Assembly (NCBI GenBank): GCA_024516155.1
Contig: JAJJXM010000020.1
Location: forward strand, 372,001-436,000
DNA: 64,000 bases
Reading direction: 5' to 3'
Origin: Pyronema omphalodes
Lineage: Eukaryota; Ascomycota; Pezizomycetes; Pezizales; Pyronemataceae
In this document: positions 11,798 to 23,000 of the stretch, one piece after another
How positions within the stretch are numbered: the first letter of the stretch is position 1
How the letters are laid out: every line of letters begins with the position of its first letter
Program-made: the position numbers and the translations under genes
The notes under the pieces: model-generated
Told to the model about the DNA's origin: nothing
The model's input: only the letters and a program-made list of their open reading frames with translations
Databases searched by the model: none

Positions 11798-12063
11798 CCA
11801 ACAATGCCTTGGTCTCCAAGTTGGTATTGCCGAAATTCTCCTAGAGTTCCGGTTTCTTGGCCGCAATTAGGGCTTACGTGACCGGCACGTGGAGATGGAG
11901 CTTCCACATTGGGTATATCTCTCTCTAAAGACGCGTAGAGCTAGATCACTATCGTTCTCAATGAATACACTCCTCTACCTCCACCTTTCTCTCGCGTTCC
12001 CGTTTGACAGGTATAAAACCCCCCTTTCGCTCTTTTTATAAGATAAGTTGAGCGAGGGATATC
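11798..12063. other. spacer inside the inverted-repeat locus
   Basis: Single-copy-looking sequence between the left arm and the R1/R2 repeat block. No gene seen. Confidence 0.4.
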
Positions 12064-12268
12064 ATGCATAACCCCTTACCGCCGGGAGTACTCTGCTGAT
12101 TCCGGCTTTTAGGGGATGGGTGGGGGGGGGGGGGGGGCAACAGTGCATAATATCCATACTTTTGTTGTGCCAGTAATGTTTTCAGCATTTGAAAACATTC
12201 GTGCCAGAAAATTCAAAGAAAACGTCTAGAGGGGAGTGGATGTTTTGCATATCTTTGCACCTCTATAC
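12064..12268 (+). repeat. diverged direct repeats R1 (12064-12165) and R2 (12179-12268)
   Basis: R1 (GCATAACCCCTTACCGCCGG ... CAGTGCATAATATCC) recurs diverged in the same orientation at 17679-17762. R2 (TTCAGCATTTGAAAACATTC ... TTTGCACCTCT) recurs diverged at 16187-16262. Here they are contiguous. At the other locus they bracket the right inverted-repeat arm in the order R2'-arm-R1'. R1 contains a 16-G homopolymer at 12122-12137. Confidence 0.7.
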
Positions 12269-12948
12269 TTAGGTGAGAAATTAAAGCGTTATTTACACAG
12301 CTGGTACAATACACGAAACACACTTATCATTGGCAGTGTTAACATATTACCAGTAAGAGGCAGAAATAACCTGTTGATTCAATTTTCTAAGGGAATATAA
12401 AGGATAAGGTACAAGCAGTGTTCTCCATGGTCCGTCCCAGACTTCGTACTGCATAGTCCAGTCCAGTCGGTAGTGGCGTCGGACGATCGCGACCTTGGTC
12501 CAGTCCAGTCTGAGGGTGCATTCGACTATAGTTCCACAGCAGACTGGGTGTTTATTTTAAACTTTACTGGGAGAGCCATGTTTCAGACGCAAAGTTGGCA
12601 TGGCTAGTGGTGTAGACTTTACGTCGTTAGCACGCATCTTAGATGTATGTTGTTCCCTTTCCTGTCTCACTTCGTTCTTCTTACGTTGATAACAAATATA
12701 TTATCCACCTCAACCTCGCCACAGTACTCTTTCTTCAACAGTTTAAGGGTCGAAGTTGACTGGGCTGGGGCTGGGAATACTCGTGCGTTATTTATGCACA
12801 TCTACATTGCTTTCCTAGAATCTGAGCTCCATAGTACATGACCTACAGAAGAGTAATCAACAACATAGAACACGTTAATGATTGTTATTATACGGGGCAT
12901 TCGGTTGCAGTTCAAAAATAATGAGAATCTTATTTTTTAATTCTACAA
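12269..12948. other. non-coding interior of the accessory locus
   Basis: No gene seen. A 64-codon frame at 12647-12841 has no supporting feature. A short region at 12455-12515 reiterates CAGTCCAGTC. Confidence 0.4.
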
Positions 12949-13151
12949 TGGAGGACTTCCCATCGCTCTATAGCAACGGACGTGAGAGTCCATTTCACCA
13001 CAAAAAAATATTTTCTATAGAACACGTATAGAGCACTAGGATAGACAGGGGGGTCTCTACCCCCCTGTCTATTCAGATTTTCTATTGCTATCGAATACAT
13101 GAAGTTAAGGTTGTTCTATCCACCCCCAATAGAGCGATGGGAAGTCCTCCA
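12949..13151 (+). mobile_element. MITE-like palindromic element, copy 1
   Basis: Terminal inverted repeats TGGAGGACTTCCCATCGCTC and GAGCGATGGGAAGTCCTCCA bound a ~203 bp element with no coding capacity. An internal perfect 11-bp inverted repeat (AGACAGGGGGG at 13043-13053, CCCCCCTGTCT at 13060-13070) would form a strong hairpin. A second copy with the same ends and interior lies at 30541-30750. I could not find a convincing target-site duplication, so the superfamily is unassigned. Confidence 0.8.
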
Positions 13152-13912
13152 ATATTGGTGTTGTGGTTTGTCTAACAACTTTTCGATAAACAATTCCCTT
13201 CCACCCCACATTAAAATACGGGGTACCGGGCAGTAGTAACTCAAAAATAGTGAAGATTTAAATTGTCTTTGTTGTAGAATACCAACCCTATCTATGCACC
13301 GCCGCGGGAATTTTCTGCTCGGTGTTAGTTCTTTGGATCGTAGTCGACGGCGGTCAGCCACAGTCGACTATATGGACGACAGTCGGTCGCAGTCCGAGGT
13401 GCCGGACAGTCAAGTTTGTGATCCAGTCCCGCCCGAACCTTGGACTGAACCGGTCAGACTATGGAGAACACTGGGTACGAAAGTATAAAGGGCAAAGAAG
13501 GAAGGGGCACAGGATATGAATTGAAGAAGACAGAAATTCAGAATGCGTTGCTGTGCGGAGGAAAGGACTAGAGGATTCAACAATTATATAGATCTCTATT
13601 TCTCTGTATCTTATTACTTAACAACTCAACACTTCTGTTCTATAATCTACTTCTTTTCACATACACCCAGGATAGTTACATCGATAGCTCATCAGTTTTC
13701 TTTTGTGCGCTGCTCTTAAGTTTCTATTGGCACATTCGTTAGCAAAGGTTTATTTACGATTTTTCCAGATGGTCTAGTTCCCCTCGGCCTGACTACTGTA
13801 GCTCCTGCCTGCGTGTTGACATATCGATCACTTCTGACAGGAAAGGGCGGACTGGGGGGAGGGGTAATATTGCAGGAGACAGGAGAGTGATAAAGTTGTA
13901 AACATCAGAAAA
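13152..13912. other. non-coding; possible solo LTR remnant
   Basis: No gene seen. 13270-13631 starts with TGTTG and ends with CAACA and contains a GTATAAAG box, which resembles a Copia-type LTR. Flanking five-base duplications are absent and no second copy is present, so this is only a suggestion. Confidence 0.2.
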
Positions 13913-14283
13913 TTATCGGGTTTCATACTTATCGGCTCTATTTTTTGCACTAAACATGCGGCGCGAGCAAGTTTCATCGGAAAAGAAGTTACAGCAACCA
14001 TTTTCAACCTTGTATGATTTTGTGACTTGTTGACTGTGATTATCACTTGATTAGCAATGTGCTACTTAGAAAAAAGAGATGTGAGGAGAACAAACAAATC
14101 TTCTGGTAATTTTATACATCCGGAATCGGTCTTGCCATGTGTTTTGACAAGAGATCTGCCTAGAAATAATATCATGCTGTACATTTTGATTACGGTTACA
14201 TCTTCGGCTACTGCTGGCGATTTGGATACAACTCCGGGAACTCCTGATAGAGCGAGAATGAATATAGAGAGGAAAGCCTTCAT
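13913..14283 (-). CDS. small secreted four-cysteine protein, diverged copy C (2 exons)
   Basis: Exons on the minus strand are 14283-14096 and 14033-13913, giving 102 residues, exactly the length of copies A and B. The signal peptide (residues 1-20, MKAFLSIFILALSGVPGVVS) is nearly identical to theirs, while residues 21-60 are quite different in sequence. Exon 2 encodes VENGCCNFFSDETCSRRMF, with cysteines at 56, 76, 77 and 85. The spacing (19 residues, CC, 7 residues) equals that of copies A and B. The intron keeps the same phase and the same GTTTGT donor and AATCACAG acceptor. Conserved signal, cysteine frame and intron with a divergent middle suggest an intact, diversifying paralogue rather than a pseudogene. 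Function unknown. Confidence 0.7.
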
Positions 14284-14620
14284 AGTTTTGTGAGAAGAAA
14301 GTGATGATTGGGATATTATGACCGTGCTTTGAGAGACTTAATGGAAGATACTTATACATCGAGCCCTTGAACAGGCGTGTCTGCGTAGGGCGTAAAAGAA
14401 GTTAGAAGATGCACAGTAATATTTTGCGGGATTATGTGGCTGACTTTGAAAGTACTGCATTCTTTATTTGTGAACGTGTAAATACTGAGATCCATGTTAG
14501 ACCCCAAGCTTATATAATGGTTATGGAAATTCCTGCACTTCGTTTTCAAGCTGAGAAAAATTAGCCGCCACGAGTGCAGCCTACTCTCCCAGTCTTAACC
14601 AGAAAACCAATATTACGTCA
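14284..14620 (-). promoter_or_regulatory. conserved promoter block of secreted-protein gene copy C
   Basis: TTACGTCA at 14613-14620 (TGACGTAA on the coding strand) lies about 330 bp before the ATG. A TATAAG box (complement of 14352-14357) lies about 70 bp before it, matching copies A and B in position. Homology to the promoters of A and B extends upstream to about 14690. Confidence 0.5.
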
Positions 14621-14690
14621 GAAGTAGTAGAAGCATCGTAAGAACCACAATGTCACTACTCCCAACGCTCGTCCCTCCACGTCCTTGTAA

Positions 14691-16186
14691 TCTCGGTTTA
14701 CCTCCTCTATGGTGGATACATCAGATACAGCCAAGTGTCAGTATCTTTCATGTCAAACTAACCACATAACTGATAATCAGGCGGCTACGTATAGAAGTGG
14801 GCGTATATTACGTACGGTAAGCAAGCTGCTTCTCATCCCGGACTTTGGTATGGATAATTGGATTTCTTCGAGACAATGGACAAGATTAAACGCATGAACT
14901 ACGGAAGGCGATGTTGTGTATAGCCGAAATTAGATATATACTGTTTACTTGAGTAGATACAGAAAAGTGGCTACATAGTAGACGCTGCTGGTCTATTTGA
15001 AGGTAGTATTCCTGTGTATTTGGCGGTACCAAAGAAACCCCTTTGTTTGCACTGGCATCATATGGCCGCAAAGGTGTACTCAGATACATTATATCCTCAT
15101 TTCCCCCATCCCAGAACTTAGTTGTTTTATGTATCTCGTTTCTGGGATTTTTGAAGCCTGTTGATTTTTGATGCTGATAAAACGTCTATACCGAAACGGG
15201 CGTTGCACGTCGTTGGAATGTTTGAGCATCTGTTTAGACTCAACACTGTCAGCTTGAGCTCGCAATACAGAAAAAAAAATATTTTCGGAACAATTACTGG
15301 AGAATTTAAGATTTGGGAAACAATGGATCTTACCCGAGCGCCAATCTAATTTTCAAACTCATCTTCTCTGGACTACTCACCCGTACAATTCGTTTTCCCA
15401 ACCCCCGTCCTCCCGAGGAACTTTAATTCCACCTCTGCAGCCCTCTCGTATTTGACTGGAGCCGTGAAATGGGCTTCCAGCCTTCCATCGCACTTCTCCA
15501 CCCAGAGTCTCTGTTTACACATTTCCGGGGATTCGGTATTTAAAAGTCATTGATTCAATACATGATACGATAGAACCAAAAGCTCTAGACAAGTGGTTTA
15601 GAGATGAAATCGTTTATAAGTTCTTTCAAGATTCACCAACGATGGTGCTAATTCCTCGGTGGAATATGGCAAATCGTATGTGGTAGAATTTGGGTGATAT
15701 ATTAAGGCAGGTTACATGGATTTTGCCATTTTTATATTAGATGGGCTGTATTTAAAGTCAGTTGTACACGGTGTTTATAAAATACCACCCGAGTATTTCT
15801 CGGACTCAGCCTTGGCTAATGGTCGACAACATGATATGGTTAGTTCTTTCATGGGCTTTTCAGACTTTGGTAAGCGTGTGATTGAAAAACAGAATGAGAA
15901 AATAATAATAATAAATGGTGGGGATTTAAACCGTACCATACTGAACAAGCCCCACACTTCAGATTACCTAGGAGTACAAGACGCCAAACAGCGATTGGCA
16001 GGGCGCTATTGGAAAGTTTCTAACTGTCATGGACGACATCAGCCATGCGGGGAACAAGCTTTCTTCGCGCTCTCCAAAGGGCTTGTGAAAAAGAGGTTCA
16101 AGTTTATGATCATGCTACTTCATATTTTTTTCTCGGGAATGTTTTTGTGTTAATACTATCAAATGGAATATTGTATTGAAAAAGTG
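14691..16186. other. non-coding spacer between copy C and the right arm
   Basis: No supported gene. The longest frame, 145 codons at 15716-16153 on the plus strand, has no domain or signal peptide that I recognise and contains an ATAATAATA run; I treat it as doubtful. Confidence 0.4.
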
Positions 16187-16262
16187 TGTTCAGAATTTGA
16201 CAGAATTTGTGCTAGAAAATACAGAAAAGACTTAGGGGGATTCTACATGCTTTTGCGCCCCT
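16187..16262 (+). repeat. R2' direct repeat abutting the right arm
   Basis: Diverged copy of 12179-12268 in the same orientation (TTCAGAATTTGACAGAATTT ... TTTTGCGCCCCT). It ends exactly where the right inverted-repeat arm begins. Confidence 0.6.
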
Positions 16263-16324
16263 GTGGTGAGCGTTATTACTCAGACGATGGATTCAAGCTT
16301 GATTTACTCAGTACAATATGGGAA

Positions 16325-16567
16325 AAACACTGATAAACACGCCGATAAACACACTGATAAACACATTGATAAACACACTGATAAACACACTGATAAACAC
16401 ACTGATAAACACACTGATAAACACACTGATAAACACACTGATAAACACACTGATAAACACACTGATAAACACACTGATAAACACATCTATGAACACATCT
16501 ATGAACACACTGATAAATACACTGATAAATACACCGATAAGCACACTGATAAACACATCTATGTACA
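16325..16567 (-). repeat. 12-bp minisatellite, about 20 units (right arm)
   Basis: Same unit as at 11513-11735, read as CTGATAAACACA on the plus strand. Variant units (GCCGATAAACAC, ATTGATAAACAC) occupy different positions in the two arms, so the array has changed length and order since the duplication. Confidence 0.9.
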
Positions 16568-16737
16568 CCCCCTTTCCCAGTTACATCTGTAGCTCTTGAC
16601 CATCCTGTAATCATCTCTATCTAGGTCCCTATCGGTCCGTTAGTTACCAAACACTTCTTTGTGATTCTTCCGCCATCTCCATTTCCACTCTGCTTGTGAC
16701 TGGGGAGAGTGATGAAGTGGTAAACGTTGGAGAAGGA

Positions 16738-17106
16738 TCATTGTACATACGGATTTTTCGGATGCATTGAACTCCACATATACTTGTGGCAACCGAGGTC
16801 ACCGTACAAGCTGCAGCAACCATTTTCGACCTTGAGTCCTCTGACACCATTGTGACTGTGATTATGGCTTGATTAGCAACGTGCTGCTCAGAAAATATCT
16901 TTGAGGAGAACAAACTAGAAACGGTCTAAATCATAACAATTGATATCTTTCTTGGAATGCACTTTGTCATGATACATCTCCATGTATCCATTGATACCGC
17001 GGATTCGGATCCTCAACTCGTCGGGGCCTAGGGGCTTCTTCTTCTTGGATACGACTCCGGGAACTGCTGATAGAGCGAGAATGAGGATAGAGAGGAAGGC
17101 CTTCAT
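16738..17106 (-). CDS. small secreted four-cysteine protein, copy B (2 exons)
   Basis: Exons on the minus strand are 17106-16916 and 16855-16738, giving 102 residues. The coding sequence is almost identical to copy A; one visible change, GATCTC to GACCTC inside the Gly-Asp-Leu-Gly stretch, is silent. Signal peptide, Lys-rich start, GTTTGT donor and the CC-x2-Y-x-D-x2-C motif are all retained. Near-identity of both exons, the intron and more than 300 bp of promoter argues for a recent duplication or continuing gene conversion, with both copies potentially expressed from identical control regions. Function unknown. Confidence 0.72.
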
Positions 17107-17440
17107 GGTTTCGGTAAGAATCAGGTGATGATTGCGATGGTATGAATGTGCTTTGGGGGACAATATGGAAGATACTTATACATCGAGCTCTTTGACAGGT
17201 GTGGCTCAGAAAAGGTCAGCAAATACATACTCATACTTTGCGGGATTGTGTGGCTGACTTTGAGAGTGCAGTATTGTTTATGTAAGAACACGTAAATGTG
17301 GAGATCCATGCTAAGCCCCAGGCTTATATAAAGGTCATGGAGATTCCTGCACTTAGTTTTCAAGTGGGGAAAACTTGGACGCCGCGAGTGCAGTCTACAT
17401 ACTCTCCCCGCTTTTAATACAGAAAATCAATATTACGTCA
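17107..17440 (-). promoter_or_regulatory. conserved promoter block of secreted-protein gene copy B
   Basis: TTACGTCA at 17433-17440 (TGACGTAA on the coding strand) lies about 327 bp before the ATG, and a TATAAG box lies about 70 bp before it, as in copy A. Confidence 0.5.
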
Positions 17441-17678
17441 GAAGTAATAACAGCATGGTAAGAACCACAATGTCACTAGTCCCAACCTCCGTCCCTCCTT
17501 GTCCTTCCTATGATAGGTACTCTGGATAGTATACAGCCAAGCTCCAAAATCTTTGATGGGAAAAGGAAGACATAACTAACAGCAATGTGGCTACGTACTA
17601 CCTTCTAGCTTATCTATCAGCAATTATATGCTCAGAGACGAGTGTACACAATAAGCAATGCTTCTCACGTTTTGGATG

Positions 17679-17762
17679 CTGCATAACCCTTTGCCGCCGG
17701 GGGCATTCTGCTAATTATGATTTTCAAGGGGGTACAGTGCATTATATCCGTCAAAAGTATTG
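17679..17762 (+). repeat. R1' direct repeat beyond the right arm
   Basis: Diverged copy of 12064-12165 in the same orientation (GCATAACCCTTTGCCGCCGG ... ACAGTGCATTATATCC). It lacks the long G-run of the other copy. Confidence 0.6.
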
Positions 17763-20075
17763 ATACAAGATTTAGGCTGAAGAAGAATTTTTGTGAAGCA
17801 TTATCGTGAAATCCAACTTCTTTTTCGCAAGGTCCTCGGAACCTCGGGGAGCCCATAGAGGGTTTGTTACCCAAATGGCTGAAATCATCCATGATTGCAA
17901 CTTTTAACTGGCGCCTTGCCAGGCTTGGTCCGGTGTCTTGTCGTCTTAGATAATCTTAGATAGTGAGGCTTGCTTAGTATAGTACGAGGTGCTGGACAAA
18001 AGTGACCGTCACCCCGCGCGGCACTTAGCACAGAAAAGTGACGGTCACTTTTGTCACGGTACCGTACAGTGTCAAGCCACCGTCACCCCCCCCCCCCCCC
18101 CCCCCCCCCACCCCTCGACGCTGATGGTTGGCGTTCTACAAGAAAAGACTGTGACGATATCTTCACAGTAAAATATGGAACACCATATTAGAAGATTAGT
18201 ACAAATAACCTGTTACCTTCTACCACAACGTCTACCCTTTGATTGGGGTTCTGCATGTATTATATCAGCATGCTAGGCCACAGATGCCTGTATCCTTTCC
18301 ACTCAAATAGCCATTCCTTCCATTCGACTTCTCTCCACCATATGACATAGCAATATAGTAAGCTTCTGATTTTATCAAATCAGTAATCAGTAATCGACCT
18401 CCAAAAGCCATATCAAACCTTCAACACTCCTCCGTCTATCGTACTTACACTACTCCCTCTGCATTGATAATAGCAACAACACAAACTTCTAAACAAGCTT
18501 AGACATCCTACATACCTTATTTGTCTCAACCAGAGGCTATAGCTCTTTTTTACAGACCCCAAATCCACCACCAGTAAGAAACGCGATAAATACCTGGAGG
18601 CTTGTCAGCCTTGGGGAGGAGTTATGTACATTGCAGATTTGAATCATATTCGTTATTACCTCAAGATCTTGATCGCGATATCGTTATGTCGTGCGCAGGC
18701 AATGCTTCCCTTAACTCTTACGTGAATCTTATCCTCGTGTTGATAAGTTATAACAAAAATCACTGTTCCTGATCTTGGTAGCTATGCGTTAGGGAGGGCC
18801 TAATTAAAGAGTTAATTCGCCTCAGTATGATATCATCGGGTACGAGGTGTGTGGGGTAGGATAAAGGAGCGCGATAATATGGTGGAAGACTACGAAGTTA
18901 GAATTCCAGACAACGTTATTCCCGAGGTTATAGTAGGTACCAGCTACCAGCGACTTCATCATAACAAATTGCTATCTATAGCAAGCCATTCAATAAAGTA
19001 ATACGTAAAAACGACTGAGAATCACGATTTAAGATCAAGTAACACCTTTGATTCCAATCTAGGAGAAAAATCATGAGAGGAAGTTGGAAAGTTAGGGTTT
19101 AACCTATCATGGCAGGGATGGCCAGGCTTGGTGGGGTCTGGTTAGAGTGGTTAGGTCGGTCGTCTTGGCGCTGTTAGACAGTTTTCTTTGATGGTGTTTC
19201 TGCGGGAGGAAGGCGTGTATTTGAACATTACGGGGATAGAGATGTAGATATCGTGTTGGTATTATAAGCGGGATGCTTATTTTATGTGTAGCCAGATTAA
19301 ATACCCAGCAATCATTTATTATCACTTTAAAATGATCCAACTATCACGAACTTAATTAATAATATTTTGAATTCAGAAAAAAATTCTCTTGATCTCTGCA
19401 CATATGTCCGCTTATTTACAACCAATCTCCGCATCTTATACCATCTTCATCCAACCATATATATTTCCATCTTATTTCCTTCTTTCCTTGCGTTGCATTA
19501 GCAAGTCTATTTCTCAACCTCCCCACGATACGGAAAAAGATACCGTGTCCGAACAAAAACCAAGAGAAGAGTTGAGCTGTAACAGATAAGAGAAAAAAAC
19601 ATGAAAAGAAAAAATCAAATTTGGCCCAGACAAAATACCCATACATAAGCATTAACATTCTCATGAAGGCAAAAAAAAAGAGAAAAAAAAAAAACATCAC
19701 ACCCATTCAAACTCCATATACCGCAAAAGAAAAACGCAATCCCAGATACAACCCATAAACCTTAGAAGCAAAAGAAATTTAAGTCCTCGTATACCACATC
19801 GCCATCTACCCTTCACCGCTCTACTCGCCTAGATGCCTAGTTTCCGCCCTTCGTTCAACTGATAATTTAATGCAGACTCTCAAACGCGTACAGTATACTA
19901 GCGTTTTCGTTGGTTAATGTCGAGTTACCGCCGTTGGGCTTTGTCGGTGTTTCAGCTTCGTTTCATATCTTCGTTTCCGTTCTCCGTTGCGTGTGTCGTA
20001 TCTCTTCAAAATCGCAAGCCCGTTGACCAAACACTCCCATACCCTCTTTCTTACACCCATACATTTACCGCTGGA
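17763..20075. other. intergenic, right side of the accessory locus
   Basis: No supported gene. A 24-C homopolymer lies at 18086-18109, shortly after a repeated CAAAAGTGACCGTCAC / AAAAGTGACGGTCAC pair. The last several hundred bases are the 3' flank of the PAS-kinase gene. Confidence 0.45.
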
Positions 20076-23000
20076 CTAAGCCCCTTGAGATGCAGTACTT
20101 GCCCTCCTCAAACTCGCTTGAACTGGGAATTCGGCAAGCATAGCTTCCTCTGGTCCAGGAAGACAGTCGAACCAGGGGTGTGCAATAATTTCCTCGATGG
20201 TGAATCTCGCCTCAACATCGCGATCCAACATTCGCTTAATTAGGTCAAGGGAGACCTCGGACATAATGAAGGGGATTCGTAGTTCGCGGTCCATGATTTC
20301 GTCAATCTGTTTGGATTGAGTCAGCATTAGTTTTGCTAAAGTTTCGCGATCGACTTCAGTGCGCTCGTTACGTTCGCAAGACGGTTTTAGGGAGACGGAT
20401 GGGGAACAGACATTGTAGAATGGGTTCTCTTTGTAGCAAATAGTGTACAAAAGAACTCCGCTCGCCCAGACATCTTGTTCTTTTCCTTTGTAGGATTTTC
20501 CGGCGAGGACTTCAGGAGCGGCGTAATCTGTTTTCCGTTAGCCTAGCTTCTCACTTCCACTCGTCCTCTCTGCCCCAGAACTTACCGATCGTTCCAACAA
20601 ATACATCAAATGGACCATTCTTGATATAGGCGCTTGATCCAAAATCGATGAGTTTGACATTTCCCTCTCCATCGAGGACAATATTCTCATCCTTGATATC
20701 CCTATGCACGACGCCTGCCTTGGTATGTAACCACCAGAGTGCGCGCGACACCTGCACAAAAATACTCCTACACTCTGCTTCGTCCATATCCGCTTTCAGC
20801 TCAATGTAATCAAACAGATCCATTCCCGCAATCCCGTGGGGTTTCATTTCGATATAGTAATTAATGTCGTCTTCGAAAAAGTCGGTCATCTCGACGATGT
20901 TGGGGTGTTTGAGTCCGTCGCGGCCAAGGTAGTCGAGTACATGGATCTCCAACGGAACAGTACCAAGGCGTCGGTCGCGAGTCCAGGTGTCCACGAGAAT
21001 TCGGCGCTTGGTGACATATTTCAAGACGACTCGCTGCCCCATTCCTCCATCGCGCTTGTATCTAGCTAGCTTGACTTGGCCGTAAGCTCCCTTACCCATC
21101 TCATCGATTGTAACAAAGTCGTTGATAGTCTTCTTTTTCTTTACTGGGGCAGGCGTGACGGTTTTACGTGCAGGTGAGGTCGTGATGACGGGTAGCTCAT
21201 CTTCACTGCTTGGCGGGGTAGGAGATTGCTGAATCGTCTGTAGTGGCTTACTAATAGTGGTTGGCGACATGGTTGAAGATCCTGGGCTACCAACTTCGAC
21301 AACAGGGGTCATAGGCTGTCCTGGAGAAGGTGGGCGTGGAGGAGTAAAAGGACGAAGAAGTTCCGGGTCAAGTGGGTTGGTCGCTGTGGCAGCTATATGT
21401 AGGTGGCGAGAATAACTAACCCAAAGAGCGTAGACCATTTCGGTATTATCAGTGGGGTCCTTATCTAGGTCTCCGTCTTCCTCGTCGACAATAGCCTCTT
21501 CGTCGCGGTTCTCGGAGATTACAACTCGCATTTGTACGTCAATGTGAATTTCAGAGCCGTCACGATGGCGGGCAATGATGCCAGACGGCACAGATGTAGC
21601 GCTAAACGGGGCCTCTTTGTTTTCACGAGCACGGAGAATGGCGTTTGCTCTGCGGAAACTATGCTCGGGAACAATCATACCGTCGACTAGGTGGATGTGC
21701 TCTTCTTCGGTAAGGTATTTCAGAATACTGTCGAACTTCGGGATGAGTTCCGAAATAGACAGACCGACTGGGTTAAGGTATCCCAATAAAGCACTGAATA
21801 CAGCGGCGTTCGATGAGGCGACCTGAAGTGTTGCAGCTGACAGAACGATGATTCCTGCCATGTAGGGAAAGCAGGAAATGCGCACCCCACGACCATCTTT
21901 AAGAGGTTCAATACCACAGGGAATGCGCGCGCCGTTAGAGTTGGCAATAGTGAATTGGTGGGTAAGTGCAGCGTTTTCAAAGTCAACTGCGCCATCTTCT
22001 TTCTTTGGAAGTGTAGGAAGTAAGGTTGTAAGCTGCACTCCCGGAGCTGCAAATGCAACGTCACCGAAGATATTTTTTAAGCTTCCTTCCGCCTTCTGTA
22101 CTAACTCGACCTTGTCATCTCTCTGACAGGTATGGATAAAAGCAAGATCCTCTGGGATCTCTTCCAAAACCCATATAAAGTTCCCACCCTTCTCCTTAAC
22201 CCAGAGAGTGGCAGCTCCTGTGTTACCATTGCGCTTTTGAATGGGAACAACGTCACCGCATAGAATAACGCCTCGTGACTGGTTATTTTTACGTTTAGAT
22301 TCTATCCGCTCGTTGATTTGCTCTGGGATTTTCAAAATAGGCGCCCCAGTAAAGTAAATATCAGACTTTGTTCTCCGTTTTCCGTTTTGATAGAGGACGC
22401 CTGACGGCTGCGGCGTACCGTGGTGGCTGTGAGGATAAGGGAATGAAGTAGAAGTATTCTCTCTGGAGTTGAGCTTTGTTTCGAGCCATTCGCGTCTCTC
22501 TTCTCTAATAAAATCCATAATACTGGTTTTATTGACCTCGGCCATAGTGACGCCAAAAACTAGACAAGCGACGTCATTTGCCGAAACAATGGTCCATGGT
22601 GCCTCTGGCTTAGTCGTGAAAAATGCTTGAGCTGGAGGTTGATATCTATTTGCATGTCCATGTACCGAGGATTTACGCATCGAGATTGGCGCATTGATTG
22701 CAGATAAGGGCTGTTCATGAGCTAAATATGGTTGCGCCATAGCTTCATAGAGCTTAGTCTCTAGCGCTAAAGGCGTTGTATCTGTATACGTTCGTTTGAA
22801 ACTCGGTCTTGAATTAATGTTTGGCATTGGTGACGTTCCAATCGTGGACGACGAGTCGTTTGTAGTAGATCTCGAGGTTTCGCCCGAAAAAGTATAATCG
22901 GTAGGAGATGACGATAGAGCATCCACGTCGGAAATCCTGCTGCTAGTGTCAAGCGAAGGTTGTTTGGGTCTAATCGCGAAGCTTTTCTCAAATGGATTTC

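Larger units (their letters stand above)
16261..17659 (-). repeat. right arm of the ~1.4 kb inverted duplication
   Basis: Reverse complement of 10423-11797, about 24 bp longer, which two extra minisatellite units explain. It carries copy B of the secreted-protein gene with its promoter. It is bracketed by R2' on the left and, about 20 bp beyond its right end, by R1'. Confidence 0.9.

Noticed and set aside
11468..11819. Open frames over the left minisatellite (both strands), repeating VYQC or TDKH
   Set aside because: A 12-bp stop-free tandem repeat opens frames automatically; composition and position downstream of the real gene argue against coding.
15716..16153. 145-codon plus-strand frame inside the inverted-repeat locus
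   Set aside because: No recognisable domain, signal peptide or splicing partner, and it contains a simple ATA run; too weak to call a gene.
16263..16614. Open frames over the right minisatellite
   Set aside because: Same reason as for the left array; the inverted copy gives the mirror-image frames.
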